A stretch of DNA of 12,517 nt. Source: JBEKCP01 sp050014815. GTDB taxonomy: Bacteria > Planctomycetota > Planctomycetia > Pirellulales > Thermoguttaceae. Position numbers and translations under genes: made by a program. Position 1 is the first letter of the stretch. Each line of letters opens with the position of its first letter. This document shows, one piece after another, positions 1 through 5,093 of this stretch. Location: contig JBEKCP010000095.1 in assembly GCA_050014815.1 (NCBI GenBank), forward strand, positions 1-12,517, read 5' to 3'. The notes below the pieces were generated by a model that saw only the letters and a program-made list of their open reading frames with translations, had not been told where the DNA came from and searched no databases.

Positions 1-89
1 GCCGGCTCGGCCGCGCGGGAGTACGCCGCGGCCCAGCCGAGCAGCAGGCAGTAGACGCCGAGGGAGGTCGAGAATTGGCGTGCAAGCAT
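1..89 (-). CDS. N-terminus of a secreted protein (partial, runs off the window)
   Basis: Twenty-nine residues are readable from an ATG at 89-87, running off the left edge. They form a typical Sec signal peptide: a short positive start (MLAR), a hydrophobic core around residues 10-22 (LGVYCLLLGWAAA) and a plausible signal peptidase site before or within AAEP at residues 26-29. A GGAG ribosome-binding site lies at 103-100, ten bases before the ATG, and a good promoter lies further upstream at 197-225. The mature protein is outside the window, so the function is unknown. If the tRNA-His scar at 1572 marks an integrated element, this gene is carried by that element. Confidence 0.7.
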   Translation of the reverse strand, partial: MLARQFSTSLGVYCLLLGWAAAYSRAAEP

Positions 90-196
90 GGTGGACGGTC
101 TCCAGGATGGCGGGAAGGGGCGGGTCTGCGGTGGGTGCTCCCGTATGCGAAGCCGCATCCGGTCGCCGGTTGCAAGGTGTGTTCTGCTGGGCGCCT

Positions 197-225
197 ATTG
201 TAACACAAACCGGGCCGTGCGTCAC
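197..225 (-). promoter_or_regulatory. Predicted sigma70-type promoter for the secreted-protein gene
   Basis: On the minus strand the -35 box reads GTGACG (225-220; 4 of 6 match TTGACA) and the -10 box reads TACAAT (202-197; 5 of 6 match TATAAT), with a 17-base spacer. It points at the ATG at 89, leaving a leader of about 100 bases. The -35 box touches the edge of the palindromic element at 225-389. This is a sequence match only. Confidence 0.5.
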
Positions 226-389
226 GCACCCTTGATAACGGGTGCGGCAACGTTTTCTGGCGGCCGTCATCATGTAGCCGGCACACTCCGTGTGCCGGAT
301 TCCGGGACCAACCTTCGGTCGGTGCCCATCCTTCGGATGGTGCCCGGAGTGTGCGGACTACATGCCAAGAACCGTTGCCGCACCCTTGA
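225..389. repeat. Nested palindromic (REP-like) element with UUCG-type hairpins
   Basis: Several inverted repeats are nested here. Outermost is a perfect 13-bp pair (240-252 with 373-385). Inside it, 271-290 pairs with 345-364 at 18 of 20 bases. Two local hairpins form: 278-285 with 291-298 (8 bp, 5-base loop) and CCATC/GATGG closing a C(UUCG)G loop at 327-341. Another CUUCGG loop is at 313-318. The left edge carries a CGCACCC/GGGTGCG pair (225-231 with 240-246), and GCACCCTTGA occurs twice in direct orientation (226-235 and 380-389). Twenty bases (308-327) recur exactly at 10137-10156, so at least part is dispersed in the genome. This accounts for most of the non-coding stretch 90-430. Confidence 0.75.
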
Positions 390-430
390 AAACCCACCCG
401 CCGGTAGGTTAGGAGTTGTTCACAAATAAC

Positions 431-1286
431 TTAGCCATTTCGTTTTCGTGAACGGATGGTGTAGTTCCATTTCGGCAGGACCGCATGGCGAGACAACCGC
501 ACAGTCGCCTTCGCTTCCTCGGATACCTTGACCTTGGTCGGGTAGAACCGTGTGTCCAACGCTGCGCGGCAACGAAAGCCAGTGCTCGACCGGGTAGTGC
601 GGATGTACTTCAGCATGACTTCGTAGCTGGTCAACGGTTCTCCAGCCCAATTGGCGCTGATCAGATTGAACATGCGGTGCTCGAGCGGGTTCCACTTGGA
701 GGTGCCTGCGGGATAATGTCCGACAGTGATCGTCAATCCGAATTCATCAGCCAGGTCTTGCAGCCCCACCTTCCAGGCCCAACAACGGTTGCCGTTGGCG
801 CCTCCGCTGTCGGCTTCGATGGCCAACCGCGACACCCGCGGATACCGGCGCCGCCCAACCCTCAGCCACCACAAACGGATGGCACGCACTGCAAAGGCCG
901 CCGTCACATGCCCAACCGGCACGCCACGCCGCACCAAAGCAGCGGCCAAATTGCGAGTGGTCTTATGCGTCCAGCGCAGACCTCCCATCGGCTCGCCGGC
1001 CGTCGCATGCCGCAACAACTCCTTCAACAACTCCCGCACACGGGGCGTTTTTTTCCACGCGCTTTCGTCCGCCCCCGAGACGCCGCACCCGGTCCGAAGA
1101 CTCTGCCTGCCCCCGTTCGCTCTCGCACAATCCGCGGCGGATCGTCATGCGATTCAGGCCAGTGATTCTTGCCGCCTCCTGGATGCCACCGTGCCCACGC
1201 TGCCTAGCCAGTATCCCGGCGAACAACCGCCGACTCCGTTCATCCAGTTCGGCCATCACACGATTGACAGCCCGATGGTACGCCAC
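431..1286 (-). pseudogene. ISAzo13-family transposase, frameshifted and internally deleted
   Basis: The N-terminal part (1286 to about 1055; LDERSRRLF, a helix-turn-helix-like stretch AARITGLNRMTIRRGL, then GGGRK) and the C-terminal part (about 1048 to 431) lie in different frames. The switch is at a run of seven A on the minus strand (T run 1048-1054); removing one A would read VEKTPRVRELLKELL continuously. The C-terminal part keeps two catalytic-type acids, in IEADSGG and KWNPLEHR, and the family ending SRHAVLPKWNYTI. At about 901-913 the protein jumps from the N-terminal region (VPVGHVT) straight to AAFAVRAIRLWW. More than 100 residues of a usual ISAzo13 transposase are therefore missing, including the first DDE aspartate. 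The start is approximate: a GTG at 1286 or the ATG at 1256. No terminal inverted repeats were identified, so the element boundaries are unknown. Confidence 0.85.
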
Positions 1287-1492
1287 CAAATCGGTATCGC
1301 TGCGTGACCGACATCCTCGACAACGACACCGATGGATTCGCTTGCGTCTTGGCGAGCAGGTCACTTTGGTGCTGATCGCCCCCTTCGCCTTCGTCGCCCC
1401 CGGAGGGTGACGCGGCGTTGAGGGTGGGGGCTTGCGGTGGGGATGCCAGCGAAGTATCATCCGGGGTGCTGGCGTTTACCTTTCTGGCTTCG

Positions 1493-1516
1493 CTGGTGCA
1501 AACCCTGGTGCAAACC
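1493..1516. repeat. 12-bp perfect tandem repeat beside the tRNA-His fragment
   Basis: CTGGTGCAAACC occurs twice back to back, 55 bases left of the tRNA-His fragment. It could be coding remnant (LVQTLVQT in one plus frame) or a pair of recombinase arm-type sites; neither can be shown. Around it, 1287-1571 has no convincing gene. The only other structure seen is an imperfect inverted repeat, ATGCCAGC (1443-1450) with GCTGGCGT (1468-1475). Confidence 0.6.
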
Positions 1517-1571
1517 GACAAATGGGTTGCCGCAAGTCTTTTGGTGTCGGCACTTACGTCATGCGGCTTGG

Positions 1572-1616
1572 AGACTGTGGATCTGGGTGTCGGGGGTTCG
1601 AGTCCCCTTACCCACC
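1572..1616 (+). other. 3' fragment of tRNA-His, candidate att site
   Basis: The 45 bases match tRNA-His from within the anticodon stem to the discriminator base. The anticodon loop CTGTGGA (1575-1581) has anticodon GTG. A five-base variable loop follows (1587-1591). The T arm pairs 1592-1596 with 1604-1608 around the loop TTCGAGT. The 3' acceptor strand is TACCCAC (1609-1615) and base 73 is C, as expected for His. The 5' half is absent: 1570-1571 do not complete the anticodon stem, no D arm can be drawn, and no GTGGGTA acceptor strand lies at the right distance. A truncated 3' tRNA half followed by a terminator is what integration at a tRNA 3' end leaves at the distal junction. In that case the integrated element lies to the left. 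CCA is not encoded. Confidence 0.75.
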
Positions 1617-1621
1617 CTTAT

Positions 1622-1656
1622 AAAGTCTTTCGCGGCAATGAGTTGCGAAAGGCTTT
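1622..1656 (+). terminator. Rho-independent terminator after the tRNA-His fragment
   Basis: The 12-bp stem AAAGTCTTTCGC (1622-1633) pairs with GCGAAAGGCTTT (1645-1656) with one G-U pair. The loop has 11 bases and the T-rich tail CTTCTT follows. Placed six bases after the tRNA end, it is probably the original terminator of the tRNA-His gene, which supports native chromosome resuming here. Confidence 0.7.
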
Positions 1657-1704
1657 CTTCTTGCGATCTCCGCGAGACGTTTGCTCACCTCTTGGAGGGC
1701 CGAA

Positions 1705-1717
1705 GGGGACAGTCCCC
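1705..1717. repeat. Short palindrome GGGGAC-A-GTCCCC
   Basis: A perfect 6-bp inverted repeat around a single central A, 44 bases before the ybaK start. The word GGGGACAG also occurs in the right-end repeats (12311 and 12433), and the hairpin at 2753 is related. It may be a copy of the same dispersed palindrome family. Confidence 0.55.
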
Positions 1718-1760
1718 CGTGAATGGTTACGAGGGCAAACGGGAGCCTGGGGAGTGGCCT

Positions 1761-2240
1761 ATGAAAACCAACGCCATGCGCATCCTCGACACGCTCGGCA
1801 TCCATTACGACATTCGAGAGTACGAGGTTGACCCCGACGATCTCAGTGCCGAGCACGTTGCCCGAGACATCGGATTGCCGCCGGCGCAGGTGTTCAAGAC
1901 CCTGGTGGCCCGAGGCGATCGTCATGGGGTGCTGCTGGCCGTTGTTCCAGCCGACGCCGAGCTGGATTTCAAGGCCCTGGCCCGGCAATCCGACAACCGA
2001 ACCGTGGAGATGGTCTCGCTCAAAGAAGTGCAGCCGCTTACCGGGTACATTCGCGGCGGCGTGACGGCCTTGGCCGGCAAGCGAGACTATCCCGTGTATG
2101 CCGACGAGCAGATTCAGTTGTTCGACGTGATTGCGGTGTCGGCGGGCGTGCGAGGAAAACAGATGCTCCTGGCGCCGGACGACTACCTGCGTGCGACTCG
2201 GGCGACAACCGGGCCAATCAGCCGGGCTGGCGGAGGGTGA
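1761..2240 (+). CDS. ybaK: YbaK/EbsC-type Cys-tRNA(Pro) deacylase
   Basis: This 159-residue protein has the usual length and order of the YbaK/EbsC editing domain: N-terminal IHYDIREYEVD, then DIGLPPAQVFKTLVARG with the conserved lysine at K46, YIRGGVTALAGKRDYPVYAD (residues 96-115), and the closing SAGVRGKQMLLAPDDYLRAT. YbaK enzymes work in trans in the cytoplasm, hydrolysing cysteine that prolyl-tRNA synthetase wrongly attaches to tRNA-Pro. The frame is open far upstream into the tRNA-His region, but ATG 1761 is chosen because it is preceded by GGGGAG (1749-1754) at a six-base spacing and the protein homology starts there. It appears to be a single gene; its downstream neighbour is convergent. 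The last residues (ISRAGGG) are not family-conserved. Confidence 0.93.
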   Translation: MKTNAMRILDTLGIHYDIREYEVDPDDLSAEHVARDIGLPPAQVFKTLVARGDRHGVLLAVVPADAELDFKALARQSDNRTVEMVSLKEVQPLTGYIRGGVTALAGKRDYPVYADEQIQLFDVIAVSAGVRGKQMLLAPDDYLRATRATTGPISRAGGG

Positions 2241-2263
2241 GCACCCCGCCCGCGGTTGGGTGG

Positions 2264-2288
2264 CACGCCCTGAGGAACGAAGGGCGTG
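2264..2288. terminator. Hairpin between convergent ybaK and the universal stress gene
   Basis: The perfect 8-bp stem CACGCCCT (2264-2271) pairs with AGGGCGTG (2281-2288) across a nine-base loop, in the 71-base gap between two convergent genes. It lacks a clear T tract on either strand, so it is either a weak bidirectional terminator or one more dispersed palindrome. From memory, GGCACGCCCTGAG...GAAGGGCGTG words are common in planctomycete genomes; this was not checked. Confidence 0.45.
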
Positions 2289-2311
2289 GAAGGCCCGCCC
2301 GCCTGCGCGCT

Positions 2312-2731
2312 TCACCTTGCCCTGAGCAGGAGGACCGGCACGCCGATACTGTGCTGCACTTCAGAAGCCGTTACTCCGAGGAGCAGGTCGCCCAGCAAAC
2401 GGTGCCCGTGAGTGCTCATGGCCACGAGGTCGCAGTCGTGTTCCTGGACCCACTTGACGATCTGCCTGGCCGGCGGCGCGCCGTAGGCGAGTTCGGCACT
2501 GGCCGTGACGCCGACGGCCGCGAATTCGGCTTTCACGCCGTCCAGGTACGCCTGCCCCTTTTCGACCTCCTCCCCGGCCGCGTTCGGGCCGTGCCATTGG
2601 GCCGCGGCACTGGTGGCCACGTGGAGGAGCACCACGCGGCTCTTCATGAACTTCGCGAGCTCCTTGACGTGTTCGATAATCGCCCGGTCGGTGGGAGTGG
2701 TGTCCAGCGTCACGAGGATCGTCTTGTACAT
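2312..2731 (-). CDS. Universal stress protein (UspA family)
   Basis: A 139-residue single-domain Usp protein. It starts MYKTILVTLDTTPTDRAIIEHV, has a middle LLHVAT strand, and ends DLVAMSTHGHRLLGDLLLGVTASEVQHSIGVPVLLLRAR. The nucleotide-binding pattern GxxG-9x-G(S/T) is imperfect: S106 replaces the first glycine, G109 and G119 are present, and V120 replaces the Ser/Thr. ATP binding is therefore uncertain. The ATG at 2731 is preferred over an in-frame one 13 codons earlier because AAAGGAA lies just upstream and Usp homology begins at MYKTI. It follows the metal transporter gene by 49 bases and may be co-transcribed, although a hairpin stands between them. The likely role is a cytoplasmic stress-response protein; its partner is unknown. 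Confidence 0.9.
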   Translation of the reverse strand: MYKTILVTLDTTPTDRAIIEHVKELAKFMKSRVVLLHVATSAAAQWHGPNAAGEEVEKGQAYLDGVKAEFAAVGVTASAELAYGAPPARQIVKWVQEHDCDLVAMSTHGHRLLGDLLLGVTASEVQHSIGVPVLLLRAR

Positions 2732-2752
2732 GGGTGTTCCTTTCGTCGTCCG

Positions 2753-2777
2753 GGAAAAGGTGCCTGTCACCTTTTCC
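2753..2777. repeat. Perfect 10-bp-stem hairpin between mntH and usp
   Basis: GGAAAAGGTG (2753-2762) pairs with CACCTTTTCC (2768-2777) around a five-base loop, three bases after the mntH stop. On the minus strand it could end or attenuate mntH transcription before usp. Its centre, GGTGACAGGCACC on the minus strand, is close to the GGGGACAGGCACC repeat at 12433, so it may be a dispersed palindrome used as a terminator. Confidence 0.65.
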
Positions 2778-2780
2778 AGC

Positions 2781-4256
2781 TCATCCGCCGATAATGACCT
2801 TCCAGGCTTCTTCGATCGCGTCCGGCAAACCGTAGATGTCCATCGCGGTAATCACCGCCGCGCTGCCCCACCCGGCGATCAGCAGGAACCAGCCGAGTTT
2901 CCATTTGCCCATTCTCTTCTTGGAAGACGTGAAGAGCAAGAGAGGCAACATGGCAAAGGGGAGCTGTAGCGCGAGCACGACCTGGCTGAGACACAGCAGT
3001 TCCGTCACGCTGCTGTCGCCGCGCAGCCCGATGACGAAGACCGCCGGCAGGATGGCCAGGCCGCGGGTGATGAGCCGCCGGACCCACGGGGAAAGCCGCC
3101 AGTGCATGAAACCTTCCATCACCACCTGCCCGGCCAGCGTGCCGGTGATCGTGCTGCTCTGCCCGCTGGCAAACAAGGCCACGGCGAACAGCGTGCTCGC
3201 GGCGGCCGTTCCCAATAGCGGGGCGAGCGTCAGGTAAGCGACGCGGATCCAGTCGGGGTTGCTCTCGGGGCTGAAGTCCACCACCGCGCCGCCCGGCACC
3301 GTTACGCTCTTCTGCTGGAAGAACACGATCGCCGCCAGCACCAGGATGGCCGCATTGACGAAAAAGGCGATGGTCAGGGCGACCGCCGAGTCGATGGTGT
3401 TGAAGCGGATCCCGCGGCGAATCGATCGCTCGTCCTTCCCCAGCCTGCGGGTTTGGACCAGGGCCGAGTGCAAGTAAAGGTTGTGGGGCATGACCGTGGC
3501 CCCGATGATGCCGATGGCCAGTACGAGCATGCCCGAATCGTAGGCATTGCCCGCGCCGCGAAAGCCCGGACTCACCAGGGCAAGCCCCATCTCGGAGAAG
3601 CTCGGCTGCGTTTGCGGAAGGACGAAAATCTCGATGAAGTAGCACACCGAGATGGTCACCACCAGCAGGAGCACGACGGCCTCGATGGTCCGCATGCCGA
3701 ACCGCTGCAGGCCCAGGAGCAACAACACGTCCAGCCCCGTGATGATGACCGCCCAGAGCAGCGGGATGCCGAACATGAGGTACAGCGCCACGGCGCTGCC
3801 GAGCACCTCGGCCAGGTCGCAGGCGCCGATGGCCACCTCGCACAACAGCCAGTTGGGCCAGCGGGTCCACCGCGGATACCAGTCGCGGCAGCATTGGGCA
3901 AGGTCCTTGCCGGTCACGACGCCCAGCCGGGCGGCAATCACCTGCATGAAGATGGCCATCAGGCTGGCCATCCCGACGACCCACAACAGCCCGTACTTGT
4001 ACTGGGCGCCGCCTTGCAGGTCGGTGCCCCAGTTGCCGGGGTCCATATAGCCGACGCTGACCAAAATCGCCGGCCCCGAGAATGCCCACCACTGCGGCCA
4101 GAAGCCGGCCTGATGGTCGGGCAGGGCCACGGAGCCGTGTACTCCCTCCAGGGAGACGTGGCCGGCCGCCGGACCGACAGCCGTGCCGCCGCCCTGCGGC
4201 CGGCAGGCGGAGTCTGAATCGTCGATGCGTTCCGGCTCAGGTTCCGGTTTCGTCAT
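2781..4256 (-). CDS. mntH: Nramp-family divalent metal (Mn2+/Fe2+) transporter, MntH-like
   Basis: This 491-residue polytopic inner-membrane protein has Nramp hallmarks. DPGN in the first membrane helix (D72-N75, GYMDPGNWGTD) and A253-TV-M256-P-H258 in helix six are the known metal-binding segments. GQSSTITGTLAGQVVMEGF (365-383) is also characteristic. The family imports divalent metals, mainly manganese and iron, with proton coupling. About 50 hydrophilic, acidic and glycine-rich residues precede the first helix, longer than in many bacterial MntH. The ATG at 4256 has only a modest upstream purine stretch, so a slightly later start is possible. It is followed by a universal stress gene in the same direction, consistent with a metal or oxidative-stress role (inference). 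No clear MntR or Fur box or manganese riboswitch was recognised upstream. Confidence 0.92.
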   Translation of the reverse strand: MTKPEPEPERIDDSDSACRPQGGGTAVGPAAGHVSLEGVHGSVALPDHQAGFWPQWWAFSGPAILVSVGYMDPGNWGTDLQGGAQYKYGLLWVVGMASLMAIFMQVIAARLGVVTGKDLAQCCRDWYPRWTRWPNWLLCEVAIGACDLAEVLGSAVALYLMFGIPLLWAVIITGLDVLLLLGLQRFGMRTIEAVVLLLVVTISVCYFIEIFVLPQTQPSFSEMGLALVSPGFRGAGNAYDSGMLVLAIGIIGATVMPHNLYLHSALVQTRRLGKDERSIRRGIRFNTIDSAVALTIAFFVNAAILVLAAIVFFQQKSVTVPGGAVVDFSPESNPDWIRVAYLTLAPLLGTAAASTLFAVALFASGQSSTITGTLAGQVVMEGFMHWRLSPWVRRLITRGLAILPAVFVIGLRGDSSVTELLCLSQVVLALQLPFAMLPLLLFTSSKKRMGKWKLGWFLLIAGWGSAAVITAMDIYGLPDAIEEAWKVIIGG

Positions 4257-4301
4257 CCTCGGCGTACCCCGGATACGAGGCTATAGGCAGGGGGTTTTGA
4301 T

Positions 4302-4320
4302 GGTCGTCTGTCGGACGACC
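4302..4320 (-). terminator. Hairpin after the TPR stub and before mntH
   Basis: GGTCGTC (4302-4308) pairs perfectly with GACGACC (4314-4320) around TGTCG. On the minus strand it starts four bases after the stop of the TPR stub and lies 45 bases before the mntH ATG. It fits a terminator of the old upstream gene, though the T tract is poor. It could also be a regulatory hairpin in the mntH leader. Confidence 0.4.
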
Positions 4321-4324
4321 GGAC

Positions 4325-4411
4325 CTACTTTCCCTTGTAGCCGAGCTTCTTGGCCTGCGCGAAATCCTCTTCCGCTTCGGCCCTGTCGCCCTTTTTCCCG
4401 GTCGGCTCCAT
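4325..4411 (-). pseudogene. 3' stub of a TPR-type repeat gene
   Basis: The last 28 codons on the minus strand end in GDRAEAEEDFAQAKKLGYKGK and a TAG stop. This resembles the closing helix of tetratricopeptide proteins (KGD..KAEADFAKAKELGY). The frame is blocked by a TAG further upstream at about 4480, and the residues before about 4411 do not look TPR-like. It therefore seems to be the remnant of a gene whose front has been lost. Between it and the LamG gene (4412-4499) nothing else was seen. It could alternatively be a chance ORF. Confidence 0.5.
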
Positions 4412-4499
4412 GATAGCCTTTCCGATCCGCACCCGCCAGCCCGTTGCCGCGCTCCGAGTTTCGCCATCCCGGAGAGGCTATCCTCGAGCCGCGACCATC

Positions 4500-5093
4500 T
4501 TACATCGGGGGTTTCAAGAGTTCTCCGGGTTCGAGCGCTCGTGGCGCGAAGCGGACGGTGGCCAGCGCGCCGCGGAACCAGAAGACGTCGTTGATCCGCG
4601 CACCGAGCGAGACCTTGCCCGGCCCCATGGGCGCCCGGCGGATCGGGGCCCGCAGCTCGCAGACCCCGTCAACATACTGGATCATCTCATGCCCGTCGTA
4701 CACCAAGGCCAGATTGTGCCACCGCCCCAGCGGGTGCGCGAGCCGGGGATCGTTGAGCGGCTGCTCGGCGGGGCCGGACTTGATGAACGTGTCGGCGTAC
4801 CACCGGCCGCCGGCCGTCAGCCGCGTCTCCAAGAGGACGCGGTCCTCGCTTGCCTCTTCCTGGACGTGCAGGAACCGTTGTTCCGCCGGGCCCCCGGCAT
4901 CGGGGCGCAGGAGGACCTCGATCGAAAACGCGGCAGCGCCCTGGATCGGGTTTATGTCCAGCACCAGGGCGTCGCGGCGGCCGTCGAACTCGATGCACAG
5001 ACCGGCCGGCCCCGCAGCGACGCGAGGCGCGCCCTTGACGACGGGTCGCAGACCGCCGATCTCATCCGTGCTGGCCATGTGCCAAACGATCAT
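4500..5093 (-). CDS. Standalone LamG/concanavalin-A-like domain protein
   Basis: A 197-residue protein that is one LamG-type jelly-roll domain. Visible marks are the opening IVWHM..TDEIGG, GLCIEFDGRRDALVLDINPI (31-50), the strand FSIEVLLRPD (56-65), the PLGRWHNLALVYDGHEMIQYVDGV core (121-144) and VSLGARINDVFWFRGALATVRF (161-182). LamG folds usually bind carbohydrates, and some are lyase or hydrolase relatives. Its ATG lies inside the stop of the GH78-like gene (ATGA, 4-base overlap), so translation is probably coupled. No signal peptide is visible, which is odd beside two exported partners: it is either cytoplasmic or depends on a partner. A much longer upstream reading frame is only the shadow of the preceding gene. 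Confidence 0.82.
   Translation of the reverse strand: MIVWHMASTDEIGGLRPVVKGAPRVAAGPAGLCIEFDGRRDALVLDINPIQGAAAFSIEVLLRPDAGGPAEQRFLHVQEEASEDRVLLETRLTAGGRWYADTFIKSGPAEQPLNDPRLAHPLGRWHNLALVYDGHEMIQYVDGVCELRAPIRRAPMGPGKVSLGARINDVFWFRGALATVRFAPRALEPGELLKPPM

Noticed and set aside
1480..1571. Possible integrase C-terminus beside the tRNA fragment (LVQTLVQT on plus, FAPGFAPAKPER on minus)
   Set aside because: Neither frame extends into a recognisable recombinase. The minus reading has a stop just upstream and would need its body on the chromosomal side; the plus reading has no catalytic motifs.
1522..1616. A complete tRNA using ATGGGTT at 1522-1528 as the acceptor strand
   Set aside because: The span would be about 95 bases with two acceptor mismatches, no D arm and a broken anticodon stem.
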